From NCBI RefSeq assembly GCF_900129835.1, contig NZ_FQXA01000002.1:558001-622000 (forward strand): a stretch of DNA of 64,000 nucleotides, in the 5' to 3' direction. The notes beneath the pieces were generated by a model. That model was given only the letters and a program-made list of their open reading frames with translations, searched no databases and was not told the origin of the DNA. This document shows positions 19,568 to 30,995 of the stretch, in pieces. The first letter of the stretch is position 1; every line of letters begins with the position of its first letter. The stretch comes from Stutzerimonas xanthomarina DSM 18231 (GTDB lineage Bacteria > Pseudomonadota > Gammaproteobacteria > Pseudomonadales > Pseudomonadaceae). Position numbers and translations under genes: made by a program.

Positions 19568-19732
19568 ATGATCGGTGACTATTCCTCGATAAATGACCAT
19601 CTGGACACTGCGCGACGGCATGCTGATCACGCCGAAAAAAAGGCGGACCCAGCCATCTACCGCGAAGCTATTGACGAGCTGGTAGCCGCAATAAGGCTGT
19701 TGATGCGTAATAGCAAGGAAAGCGATGACTGA
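19568..19732 (+). CDS. Small helical protein of unknown function (54 aa)
   Basis: The product (MIGDYSSINDHLDTARRHAD...) is almost entirely predicted helix, with charged heptad-like spacing that could form a coiled coil or a small helical bundle. It was started at 19568 because CAGGAG sits seven to eight bases upstream. It has no recognisable domain. It closes the run of small genes and is followed by a perfect hairpin and then the topoisomerase gene. Confidence 0.62.
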   Translation: MIGDYSSINDHLDTARRHADHAEKKADPAIYREAIDELVAAIRLLMRNSKESDD

Positions 19733-19777
19733 ATCCGCGTCCGCGCCTCCCGCGAGACGCTACAGTCACTCGAGACC

Positions 19778-19807
19778 GGCCTGGCTGTACGTCGATGCAG
19801 CCAGGCC
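19778..19807. other. Perfect 10-bp hairpin between small gene and topoisomerase
   Basis: GGCCTGGCTG (19778-19787) and CAGCCAGGCC (19798-19807) pair perfectly around a ten-base loop. No T-run follows on either strand, so it is not a canonical terminator. It could be a processing site or a factor-binding palindrome. Confidence 0.5.
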
Positions 19808-19843
19808 TCGCTGGGTTGCGCTGTGGTTCGGTGAGAAGCGCGT

Positions 19844-20971
19844 ATGTTGATCGATCAGGGCTGTGAGACGGTTGTGCGGTTAGCGGAGGGTAGTCGCCCG
19901 CTACCGGCGGATGAGCAGCCGGATACCGGCACCGCCCTGTGCCCCGAGCTTCCAGCCGATCTTCACTATGTGGACGATCACGAGCCGGGGATCAGTCGCC
20001 GAAAAATTGGAGGCAAATTCGCCTATTTCCTGCCGTCTGGCGAGCGTATTCGCGACACACAGGAAATAGCGCGGATCAACAGACTAGCCATTCCGCCCGC
20101 TTATACAAAGGTCTGGATCTGTCCGGATCCGCAAGGCCATATGCAGGCAACGGGACGAGATGCCCGCGGCCGCAAGCAATATCGCTACCACCCTCGCTGG
20201 CGGGAAATCTGCGACAACAACAAGTACGAACGTGTTCTGGCGTTCGGCACGGCCCTGCCGCGTATGCGCGAGCGCTTACAGCAGCGACTGGTCCTGCGCG
20301 GCATGCCAAGGGAAAAAGTCATGGCGCTGCTGGTGCAGTTGCTCGAATCGACACTGATTCGTGTTGGTAACTCGCGCTATGCAAAGGAAAACCGTTCCTA
20401 CGGGCTGACCACACTACGAACCCGGCATGTCGATGTCCGGGGCGCCTCGATCCGCTTTCAGTTCCGCGGCAAAAGCGGTGTAGAGCACCGCGTGACGCTC
20501 AGGAACCAGCGGCTAGCACGCATCGTCCGCCGCTGTATGGAGCTGCCCGGCCAGCATCTGTTTCAATATCTGGATGAAAAAGGTGTGCGTCACCCAGTGA
20601 GCTCCAGCGACGTCAATGAGTTCATCCAGGAGATGACCGGGGGCGACTTCACCGCCAAGGACTATCGAACCTGGGCAGGCAGCGCCCTGGCGCTGGACTA
20701 TCTGCGCAAACTTGAATGGCAGCCGGAGACCGTGGCGCGACGCAACCTGGCCGAAGTGGTCGCGCAGGTGTCTCGCCAGCTCGGCAATACACCCGCCGTG
20801 TGCCGACAGTGCTACGTCCATCCCGACGTACTTGACGCCTTCGCCGCTGGCGAGCTGGCGAAACTGGGCAAGGCAAGAAAGCGAAAGTGGATGAGCAGCG
20901 AGGAAGCTACCTTACTGAAGTTCCTGAGCGCCCGCACTGCATCTCCGCATCTTCCTAGCGGTACAGGGTGA
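19844..20971 (+). CDS. Type IB DNA topoisomerase (poxvirus-like)
   Basis: A 375-residue enzyme that relaxes supercoils by nicking one strand through a 3'-phosphotyrosine. The N-terminal domain contains RRKIGGKFAYFLPSGERI and the IPPAYTKVWI block typical of bacterial topoisomerase IB. The catalytic pentad is accounted for: Arg and Lys in LLESTLIRVGNSRYAKEN, the second Arg in KDYRTWAGS, and the nucleophilic Tyr in TPAVCRQCYVHPDVLDAF near the end. It is a non-essential accessory topoisomerase in many environmental bacteria. The 3' end overlaps the convergent GGDEF gene by 17 bases. RBS: GAGAAG. Confidence 0.93.
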   Translation: MLIDQGCETVVRLAEGSRPLPADEQPDTGTALCPELPADLHYVDDHEPGISRRKIGGKFAYFLPSGERIRDTQEIARINRLAIPPAYTKVWICPDPQGHMQATGRDARGRKQYRYHPRWREICDNNKYERVLAFGTALPRMRERLQQRLVLRGMPREKVMALLVQLLESTLIRVGNSRYAKENRSYGLTTLRTRHVDVRGASIRFQFRGKSGVEHRVTLRNQRLARIVRRCMELPGQHLFQYLDEKGVRHPVSSSDVNEFIQEMTGGDFTAKDYRTWAGSALALDYLRKLEWQPETVARRNLAEVVAQVSRQLGNTPAVCRQCYVHPDVLDAFAAGELAKLGKARKRKWMSSEEATLLKFLSARTASPHLPSGTG

Positions 20972-21908
20972 CCTGATTTCGGCCAGCAGCTTTCGATGAG
21001 TACAGGGCGTTGTCGGCGCGCTCGATCAGTTGCGCATAGCCGCTGGTGGGCTCGCTAAGGTCCGCAATCCCCAAACTGACGGTGAAGCGAATGCTGTGTC
21101 CGTCGTAGACGACCTCATGTGCTTCGATGGATTGCCGCAACCGTTCGGCAAAAGTCAAAGCACCCTCGCTATCAGTGTCCGGCAGCAGCACCACGAACTC
21201 TTCGCCGCCGTAACGTCCGGCAATATCTGCGTCGCGCATGCTCTGCCGAACGAGTTCGGCAGTCTGCTGGATCACGGCATCACCGGCCTGATGGCCGTAG
21301 CTGTCGTTGATCTTCTTGAAGTGGTCAATGTCGAACATCACCAGCGCTGCGTTGCGCTCATAGCGACGATGCCGTGCATAGTCCTGACGCAGCATCTCCT
21401 CCCAATGCCCCCGATTGAACAAGCCAGTCAGTCGGTCGGTGCTGGAAAGACGCTGCAGTTCCTGATTCGCCGCCTGCAACTGACGACGGTTGGTCGCCAC
21501 ATCGGTGACGTCATAGATGATCAGGCAGACTTGCTCGATACTGCCGTTGAGGGCCTTCAATGGCATCAACGTGGTGTTCTGGTACATGAAATCTTCCAGC
21601 CCGGTTATCGGCTGGTAGTTCTTGAACTGCAACAGGTAGGGCCGCTGCTCCCAGATGGTGAACGACGGCGTCCCGAGCGTTGCGACATTTTCCACCTTGC
21701 GCCGAAACCAGTGCTCATCGACTTCGGGAAACAGCTCGAAGAAGGATTTCTTGCGCGCTTCTTCCGGCAGCCGTCCGGAGCGGTTTTCCATGAAGGTGTT
21801 CCATACATCGATGCGGTACTCGCGATCGAGCACCACCACACCCACGTCGATGCTCTGGACGATTGCCAGCAGCCAGTGAAGTTCGCTTAGATTGATTGAG
21901 TCGGACAT
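20955..21908 (-). CDS. PAS-GGDEF diguanylate cyclase
   Basis: A 317-residue soluble protein. Residues 1 to about 130 form a PAS sensor (VGVVVLDREYRIDVWNTFM, then QVCLIIYDVTDVATNR). A helical linker and a GGDEF domain follow (STDRLTGLFNRGHWEEML onward). The active site reads GGEEF and an RxxD inhibitory site (RDAD) lies five residues before it, so this is predicted to be an active, feedback-inhibited c-di-GMP synthase. There are no membrane segments, so the signal is cytoplasmic. Its start lies two bases after the stop of the upstream REC-CheC gene; coupled translation is very likely, and a phosphorelay-to-c-di-GMP connection is plausible. Confidence 0.95.
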   Translation of the reverse strand: MSDSINLSELHWLLAIVQSIDVGVVVLDREYRIDVWNTFMENRSGRLPEEARKKSFFELFPEVDEHWFRRKVENVATLGTPSFTIWEQRPYLLQFKNYQPITGLEDFMYQNTTLMPLKALNGSIEQVCLIIYDVTDVATNRRQLQAANQELQRLSSTDRLTGLFNRGHWEEMLRQDYARHRRYERNAALVMFDIDHFKKINDSYGHQAGDAVIQQTAELVRQSMRDADIAGRYGGEEFVVLLPDTDSEGALTFAERLRQSIEAHEVVYDGHSIRFTVSLGIADLSEPTSGYAQLIERADNALYSSKAAGRNQVTLYR

Positions 21909-21910
21909 GC

Positions 21911-22894
21911 TCAGTTCATCAGGTGGGCAAGTTTGCGAGACAGCAGCTCAACCGAGTCTTCAGTGAACAGCAAGAGCAGGTCGAAATGAACATCATGACC
22001 TTCCAGGCTGTAGCTGATTTCCACCGCCAGAGTGTTTTTCCAGCGTTTTCGGTTCACACGAATAAGCTCGTCGATCGAGGCATGCTGGCCCAGCACCTGT
22101 GGATGCCCCTGGGAAAAAACCACGTCGATCTGGTCTGCAATGCCGCTCAGGCATGCGCTGATCAGCAGGCTGGATAGGTCCAGCAGCATTTCCAATTCGA
22201 GGTAATCATCGGCGCGCATCAGACGCGCCATATCGGCAATCTCCGAATCATGGAAAATCAGCAGTGCCTCGCCGGCAATGCCGCCGCCGATATAACCCTG
22301 GCACACCGCCGACAGTTTGTCGCCTTGAGCCGCATCTGCCAGGGCCATGTGCAGCTCGCCGACTTCGAGAATATTCACATTCGGGATGGGCAGCTGCACA
22401 AATACGCCGAGCACTTTGGCAAGCAATGCTGCCGCGCGCCCCATCGCAACGTTGACCACCTCGCGAAAGGCGTCACGAAACGCGACCGGCCCTGCGTTTC
22501 GTTCTCCGAACACTGGCAGTTGGCTGCCGACCACCCCGAGGCCCGCCAGGGTCTGTTGCAAATGCGCGGGATCGGCAGGCTTGCGAATGAACGCCAGCGC
22601 TCCCAGCCCCAGCACCCGGCGCACTGCCTCTTCCTGGACGTCCGCCGAAATCACGATGACCTTGCACGCCAGCTGCTCATCGCGAAGGACAGCCAGAAGC
22701 TCGTAGCCGTCCATGTCTGGCATGGTCAGATCGAGCAGCAAGAGGTCGATGCCGCCTTCGCGAATTCTTTCAAGCGCCTCGCAACCGCTGGCAGCCTGAG
22801 AAATCTCCAGTGGCCATTCAGCCGGTAGCGCGCGCAGCAATTGCTTGCGCGCCAGGCTGGAATCATCGCAAATCAAAAGGGAAACGGCAGACAT
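21911..22894 (-). CDS. Response regulator with C-terminal CheC/CheX-like domain
   Basis: An N-terminal receiver domain (about 1-120) shows the acidic pair in LLICDDSSLARK, the phospho-accepting Asp in LLLLDLTMPDMDG and the conserved Lys in FIRKPAD. The C-terminal 190 residues resemble CheC, a phosphatase of CheY-P. One E-x-x-N active-site motif is present in FREVVNVAMGRAA; the second region reads LLDLSSLLISAC, where E and N are replaced by D and S. It may therefore have a single working site. An alternative GTG start lies at 22909. It is the first gene of a two-gene operon with a PAS-GGDEF cyclase. Confidence 0.9.
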   Translation of the reverse strand: MSAVSLLICDDSSLARKQLLRALPAEWPLEISQAASGCEALERIREGGIDLLLLDLTMPDMDGYELLAVLRDEQLACKVIVISADVQEEAVRRVLGLGALAFIRKPADPAHLQQTLAGLGVVGSQLPVFGERNAGPVAFRDAFREVVNVAMGRAAALLAKVLGVFVQLPIPNVNILEVGELHMALADAAQGDKLSAVCQGYIGGGIAGEALLIFHDSEIADMARLMRADDYLELEMLLDLSSLLISACLSGIADQIDVVFSQGHPQVLGQHASIDELIRVNRKRWKNTLAVEISYSLEGHDVHFDLLLLFTEDSVELLSRKLAHLMN

Positions 22895-23035
22895 GCAGCG
22901 CTCGCTCACTTGGCCAGGCCTCTGGAACCTGGACAGCTTATCTCAGCTAACGAGCGCCGTGGGGAGGATGCGGGAAGATAGTGGCGTTATGCCACTTAAC
23001 TGACCGAAACAACCATCGTTTAGGCTATTACCTCC

Positions 23036-23620
23036 TCAATAGTAGGCGTTGTCCCGATTGGTGTGATCGGTCACGTCGCGCACGCCCTTCAACTCTGGGA
23101 TCCGTGCCAGCAAGGTTTTTTCAATCCCCTCCTTGAGGGTCACATCAGCCTGACCACAGCCTTGGCAACCACCACCGAACTGCAGCACTGCCACCCCTTC
23201 GTCCACGACATCGATCAATGTCACCTGCCCGCCGTGGCTGGCAAGGCCAGGATTGATTTCAGTCTGCAGGTAATAATTGATGCGCTCATTGAGGGGACTG
23301 TCATCGTTGACCATCGGCACCTTGGCGTTCGGCGCCTTGATTGTGAGCTGCCCGCCCATACGATCGGTGGCATAGTCAACCAGTGCGTCTTCCAAAAAGG
23401 GTTCGCTGATACCGTCGATCCAGGCAGTGAAGCTCTTGAGGGCAATCGCGACGTCGTCCGGCTTTTCCTCGCCCGGTTTGCAATAGGCGATGCAGGTTTC
23501 CGCGTACGGTGTACCTGGCTGAGTGATAAAGACCCGAATACCAATCCCGTTAGTGTTCTGCTTTTCAAGCAGATCGGCCAGGTAGTCGTGTGCAGCTTCG
23601 GTAATGGTAATGGCGCTCAT
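23036..23620 (-). CDS. nfuA: Fe-S biogenesis protein NfuA
   Basis: A 194-residue carrier that delivers [4Fe-4S] clusters to client enzymes, notably under iron limitation or oxidative stress. The N-terminal half is an A-type-like domain without the usual cysteines ([19 protein letters not shown]). The C-terminal Nfu domain holds the cluster-binding C-x2-C in [15 protein letters not shown]. The start at 23620 has a strong GAGAGGAG RBS; 14 extra upstream residues are possible but unlikely. It is divergent from metH. Aconitase is a known client of NfuA in E. coli, and acnB is in the same window. Confidence 0.95.
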   Translation of the reverse strand: MSAITITEAAHDYLADLLEKQNTNGIGIRVFITQPGTPYAETCIAYCKPGEEKPDDVAIALKSFTAWIDGISEPFLEDALVDYATDRMGGQLTIKAPNAKVPMVNDDSPLNERINYYLQTEINPGLASHGGQVTLIDVVDEGVAVLQFGGGCQGCGQADVTLKEGIEKTLLARIPELKGVRDVTDHTNRDNAYY

Positions 23621-23713
23621 GGGAACTCCTCTCATACATGTTTGGCAGTGTACGCCAACCACCGGCCCGGATAAAGTCCTAGCATTTTAGTCGGAAATAG
23701 AGAAATTGAAGAA

Positions 23714-23757
23714 CCCCGCTGATACGCCGTGCGGGCTCAGCCCCGCTGCCGTTTTTT
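23714..23757 (+). promoter_or_regulatory. Attenuator-like hairpin set between nfuA and metH
   Basis: GCGGG (23731-23735) can pair with CCCGC at 23742-23746, followed at once by GTTTTTT (23751-23757), which looks like a small intrinsic terminator on the plus strand. The same GCGGG can instead pair with an earlier CCCGC at 23715-23719; the word CCCCGCTG is directly repeated in the two arms. This resembles a terminator/antiterminator choice about 175 bases before metH. The stems are short (5 bp) and no promoter upstream was identified. Confidence 0.35.
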
Positions 23758-23839
23758 CTGTCCAGTCGCCGCTAATCAGCGGGCACACCGCCTGGGATTA
23801 AATGAATCGCTGCCTTCCACATCTTCCGCCAGCCTTTAA

Positions 23840-23856
23840 CATGAATAAAATTCATG
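23840..23856 (+). promoter_or_regulatory. MetR-like operator upstream of metH
   Basis: CATGAATAAAATTCATG is a perfect palindrome (7-bp arms, 3-bp centre). It contains TGAA-N5-TTCA, the MetR recognition pattern known from enteric bacteria, where MetR with homocysteine activates metH. It lies 77 bases before the metH ATG. A TATCAT hexamer at about 23892-23897 could be the -10 element. Binding by MetR here is inferred. Confidence 0.65.
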
Positions 23857-23932
23857 AAAAGTGGGCAGCGATCAAAAAACATGCAGCTTTGCTATCATTC
23901 GCTGTTCTCGTAAACAGCTTCAGGTAGTACTC

Positions 23933-27625
<3,693 letters not shown>

Positions 27626-27636
27626 ACAGAAACGAA

Positions 27637-27672
27637 CATGGCCGCGCCCGCCTGACTGGCGTCGCGGCCATG
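27637..27672 (+). terminator. Hairpin after metH, possible terminator
   Basis: CATGGCCGCG (27637-27646) pairs perfectly with CGCGGCCATG (27663-27672) around 16 bases. No T-run follows, so if it terminates it does so weakly or with help. The next gene starts 38 bases later. Confidence 0.45.
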
Positions 27673-27709
27673 ACCGTCAATCAACGCCAAACTCTATGCG
27701 AAGCACGCA

Positions 27710-28042
27710 ATGCCTACCGAAACCCGCTACCTGCTCGATGAACTGGAAACCGCCGACATGCTTGAGGTCGACGGCCTGCATGCCTGGCAATTCACCCTCA
27801 ACGACGAACTGCTCGATCGCGCAGAGGCCGCCGCGATCGCCAGTGAACCCTTCTCTAGCGATGACATCGTGGTGCGCATCGAGTCGCTCGACGGCCGCGA
27901 GCGGCGCCACTGGGCGTTCAGTTACAACAGCGTGATGGAAGCGCAGCTGAACGAAGACGAACAGTACTGGGCTATCGGAGAAGCACCGCAGACACGCCTA
28001 CGGTGCCTTGGCGCGATCATTGCGAGTGGTGACGACGACTGA
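27710..28042 (+). CDS. Small conserved Pseudomonas protein (DUF5629-like)
   Basis: A 110-residue acidic soluble protein. The N-terminal pattern LLDELETADMLEVDGLHAWQ and the later SLDGRERRHWAFS resemble the DUF5629 family that, from memory, sits beside metH in Pseudomonas. Family assignment is from recall, not a search. No catalytic motif can be seen. It starts 84 bases after metH in the same direction and could share its transcript. It ends six bases before the convergent exporter gene. Confidence 0.75.
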   Translation: MPTETRYLLDELETADMLEVDGLHAWQFTLNDELLDRAEAAAIASEPFSSDDIVVRIESLDGRERRHWAFSYNSVMEAQLNEDEQYWAIGEAPQTRLRCLGAIIASGDDD

Positions 28043-28048
28043 CCGCCC

Positions 28049-28960
28049 TCATTGCGTGCTGTCGCCACGCCGTAGCAAGAGCACGATGGCGAGCACGACC
28101 ATCAAGCTACCCGGTAGCCAATGCCAGCCGATTCGCTGCGGTTGGGCAATAAACAACAACACCATTGACACGAAAGGGACCAGATAGCTATACGCGGTGA
28201 CGGCGCCAGGAGTCAGCACCGCCGTGGCCCGCTGCTGCAGGAAGAAGGTCATGCCGCTGGAGAACACGCCCAGATAGATCACCAGCGCGATATCACCCAG
28301 GTTCATCCGGGCCAGTGCCGTCGGCTGTTCCCAGACCAGCCCGAGCGCGCCGATCAGCATCGCGCCCGTCAGCAGACTCCAGAACGTGCGCAAACCTGCC
28401 TGTGGCGCCAGTACGCCACGGTGCAGCCCCCACTTGCTCAACACGGGGTACAACGCCGAGGCGATGCAGCCGAAGAAGAACGCCAGCTCACCAAAGCCGA
28501 ACTTCAACTGCGCGAGGTCTCCGTTGCTTTCGGCCACGGCCAGCCCCAGCGCACCCAACGCACCCAGCGCCAGAATCGCCAGCAGCCGGCCCGCAGGCTG
28601 CTCAACGCCCAAGCCGCGGCCGATGCAATAGGCCAGCAGCGGCACACTGACAAAAAGCGTGGCCATGGACAGCGCGCTGATACGGTGCGCCGCCCAGAAC
28701 ATGGTGCCGAAGAAACCGGCCAGACTCAGACCCATCAACGCATACAGCAGCAGGCCGGGTAGGCTCGGCCAACGATTACCTTGACGCAACAGCAGCGGCA
28801 GCAATGCCAAGGCAGCGATGCTGAAACGGATGGCAGTCAGTAGCAACGGCGGCAAGCCTTCGCTCATCAACCCCACCGCGGGAAAGGACAGGCCAACGAA
28901 CAACGCCCAGAGCAGCATGCCCAGATGCGCACCTGTGGTGCCACGCTTCGCCTCAGTCAT
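28049..28960 (-). CDS. EamA/DMT-family drug or metabolite exporter
   Basis: A 303-residue inner-membrane protein with about ten hydrophobic helices in two EamA repeats (WALFVGLSFPAVGLMSEGLP opens the first; ALYPVLSKWGLHRG the second). This family exports small metabolites or drugs; the substrate is not readable from sequence. The start at 28960 overlaps the end of the marR gene by eight bases, so the regulator and transporter form one operon. That arrangement usually means the regulator responds to the exported compound. Confidence 0.9.
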   Translation of the reverse strand: MTEAKRGTTGAHLGMLLWALFVGLSFPAVGLMSEGLPPLLLTAIRFSIAALALLPLLLRQGNRWPSLPGLLLYALMGLSLAGFFGTMFWAAHRISALSMATLFVSVPLLAYCIGRGLGVEQPAGRLLAILALGALGALGLAVAESNGDLAQLKFGFGELAFFFGCIASALYPVLSKWGLHRGVLAPQAGLRTFWSLLTGAMLIGALGLVWEQPTALARMNLGDIALVIYLGVFSSGMTFFLQQRATAVLTPGAVTAYSYLVPFVSMVLLFIAQPQRIGWHWLPGSLMVVLAIVLLLRRGDSTQ

Positions 28961-29468
28961 CGCCCTGCTCCTCCAATGTCCGCAGTAGTACGCGCAGACC
29001 GCTCGCCAAGGCCTGTCTTTGCTCTTTATCGAGCGGCGCCTGCACGCCATCCAGGGTCGCCAGATACTCATCAAGGCAGCCAAGCAATACGGTCTGCCCT
29101 TGAACAGTGAGGCGTATCAACAGGCTGCGCCGATCGTCCGGGTTGGGAACGCGCTGAATCAGCCCGGCCGCCTCCAGCCGATCGAGCCGGTTAGTCATGG
29201 CACCTGAACTGAGCACGGCGGCGTGTCGCAACGCGTTCGGTGTAAGCCCTTGCGGCTGACCGCTGCGATATAGCGTCGCGAGCAGATCGAACTCGCCGTC
29301 ATGCAGCCCGTGCTTGCGAAATACATCGGCGATGCGCCTATTAAGGTATTTGGACAGCCGATACACGCGCGTGAAGATCGCCATCGGCGACGCATCGCCT
29401 TCAGGGCGAACGTTTTGCCATTGAGCGAGCACGTCATCGACGTGATCGCCACCTTTGGGCTTACGCAT
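28953..29468 (-). CDS. MarR-family transcriptional regulator
   Basis: A 171-residue winged-helix regulator. The DNA-recognition region is LTPNALRHAAVLSSGAMTNR with the following LDRLEAAGLIQRVPNPDDRR wing, close to the MarR consensus. The start at 29468 follows GGAGAT; a GTG four codons upstream is in frame but would overlap that RBS. It is the first gene of an operon with the EamA exporter and probably represses it. A near-palindrome overlapping the expected transcription start is a candidate operator. Confidence 0.93.
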   Translation of the reverse strand: MRKPKGGDHVDDVLAQWQNVRPEGDASPMAIFTRVYRLSKYLNRRIADVFRKHGLHDGEFDLLATLYRSGQPQGLTPNALRHAAVLSSGAMTNRLDRLEAAGLIQRVPNPDDRRSLLIRLTVQGQTVLLGCLDEYLATLDGVQAPLDKEQRQALASGLRVLLRTLEEQGDD

Positions 29469-29489
29469 AATTATCTCCACGAAAAGAAT

Positions 29490-29510
29490 CTTTACGTGAA
29501 GCTAATTATA
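29490..29510 (-). promoter_or_regulatory. Candidate marR promoter and operator
   Basis: On the minus strand TATAAT (29510-29505) is a perfect -10 hexamer, located 37 bases before the ATG. The near-palindrome CTTTACGTGAAG (29490-29501, centre ACGT) overlaps the predicted start of transcription, a position suited to autorepression. The -35 hexamer is poor. Inferred from sequence. Confidence 0.5.
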
Positions 29511-29622
29511 TAGAAAACCAAAGGCAAGCGATTACGACCCAGACGGAGTGACGAGTGACGAGTGACGTTTGATCAACCTGGAACCGAGCGGCAGCCGAAA
29601 CTGCGCGGCCGGATGGACGGAG

Positions 29623-29925
29623 TTACTTCAGCTCGGACGGCGAATTACGGACGATCTTGATCGAGTGTGTGAGCGTCGGCTTACGCGTAACACTGATGGC
29701 CTTGCGTGTCACCGTATCGATGGTGATGTTCCAGAAGCCGGTGTTGGGCACCTTGATCTTCGCTGGAAACTTGTCGAAGGCGCCGCCGTGATAGGCATGC
29801 CGGCCGCCATTCTTGAAGCTGCGGAAATTCTTGTCGTTCATCAAACGGATATTGCAGGGCTGCGAACACTCGATGATCACGAAGTCATCTTCGTTGAGGT
29901 GTTCGCGCTGGTGAATGAACTTCAT
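29623..29925 (-). CDS. DUF1883-domain protein
   Basis: A 100-residue protein beginning MKFIHQREHLNEDDFVIIEC, which matches the DUF1883 family across its length (RLMNDKNFRSFKNGGRH, FPAKIKVPNTGFWNITIDT, VTRKPTLTHSIKI). The fold is predicted to be a small beta-sandwich; the function is unknown. Although an open frame extends far upstream, GGAGC before the ATG at 29925 and the family's normal N-terminus fix the start. It is divergent from the SDR gene, with a 180-bp gap. Confidence 0.88.
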   Translation of the reverse strand: MKFIHQREHLNEDDFVIIECSQPCNIRLMNDKNFRSFKNGGRHAYHGGAFDKFPAKIKVPNTGFWNITIDTVTRKAISVTRKPTLTHSIKIVRNSPSELK

Positions 29926-30105
29926 GTACCGCTCCGGACCGCATTGCTGGCAAACACGAACATTAACATGAGCACCGCAGGGTTGGATGCGCCGAGATGA
30001 AGCCCGCTGGTAATCCGGCGATGATTCGCGTCGTACCATGGCAGTGACTAGGCTTGCCGATCGACCGCAACGTTTTCCTTTCATCCTGCGACAAGAGGAA
30101 AAGAC

Positions 30106-30867
30106 ATGTGCAGCACGAGCGAATTCAGCAAGCGAACCGCCATCGTTACGGGAGCCGGCACTGGCCTCGGCGAAGCAATCGCCGAGCGACTGTTTGCCGC
30201 CGGTGCGAACGTGGTTCTTGCCAACCGACATTTTGAGCCAGCACGCGACGTGGCGGCACATCTAGACCCTACGGGTGAACGAACCCTGGCGATTGCAGCC
30301 GATGTACGCGATCACACCAGCGTGCGCGATATGGTCAAGATGACGCAGGACCGTTTTGGCGGGCTGCACTTCGCCGTGAACAATGCGGGCATTACCGGGC
30401 CGCATGAAACATCCGTGTCGGAACCGGATATCGACACCTGGCATGACGTCATAGAAACCGACCTGAGCGGCGTATTCTATGGGCTCAAGTATCAGGTGCC
30501 CGCCATTGTCGCCAGCGGCGGCGGCGCGATCGTCAACATGTCTTCCGCCAATGGCGTCGTCGGGATTGCCGGGCTTTGCGCCTATACCGCGGCCAAGCAC
30601 GGCATCATTGGCCTGACGAAATCGGTCGCCCTCGAAACTGCTACGCAAGGCGTGCGCGTCTGCGCCGTTGCACCTGGCTATGTCGAGACTCCGCGTATTC
30701 GCGAGGCTGGCGACGAATTACTGCATACGATGGCAACGGCCCATCCGTTGGGACGGACCGCAACGCGGGCGGAAGTTGCCGATCTTGTCGCGTACCTGCT
30801 TTCTGACCGTGCCGCTTTTATCACTGGCAGCGTTCACCTCATCGATGGCGGCTACACCGCACGCTAG
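30106..30867 (+). CDS. Short-chain dehydrogenase/reductase
   Basis: A classical SDR of 253 residues. The cofactor motif is TGAGTGLGEA near residue 15, followed by the NNAG motif (VNNAGITG near 90), a catalytic Ser region (IVNMSSANG) and the Y-x3-K pair in YTAAKHGI. The presence of NRH after the second strand hints at NADP(H) or mixed use. The substrate is unknown. It has a good GAGGAA RBS. A major-facilitator gene follows 128 bases later on the same strand, but no functional tie is visible. Confidence 0.92.
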   Translation: MCSTSEFSKRTAIVTGAGTGLGEAIAERLFAAGANVVLANRHFEPARDVAAHLDPTGERTLAIAADVRDHTSVRDMVKMTQDRFGGLHFAVNNAGITGPHETSVSEPDIDTWHDVIETDLSGVFYGLKYQVPAIVASGGGAIVNMSSANGVVGIAGLCAYTAAKHGIIGLTKSVALETATQGVRVCAVAPGYVETPRIREAGDELLHTMATAHPLGRTATRAEVADLVAYLLSDRAAFITGSVHLIDGGYTAR

Positions 30868-30995
30868 TCAGTTCAACACCAGTAGCACCATTAGGCGCGG
30901 GCAGGCAGTTTCTGCGCGTAATGTTCACAATGCGCCAGCATACTCTCGCTCCGCGGCTTAGCGCCCCTGCAACTTTCGGTCAAGGACACCCGCAA

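Noticed and set aside
23621-23932. SAM, SAH or cobalamin riboswitch before metH
   Set aside because: No B12-box, no SAM-I or SAH consensus core could be found; only short hairpins and the MetR-like palindrome are present.
29623-30261. 212-residue version of the DUF1883 protein
   Set aside because: The extra 112 N-terminal residues are not conserved-looking and overlap the divergent SDR gene; the internal ATG with GGAGC is better.
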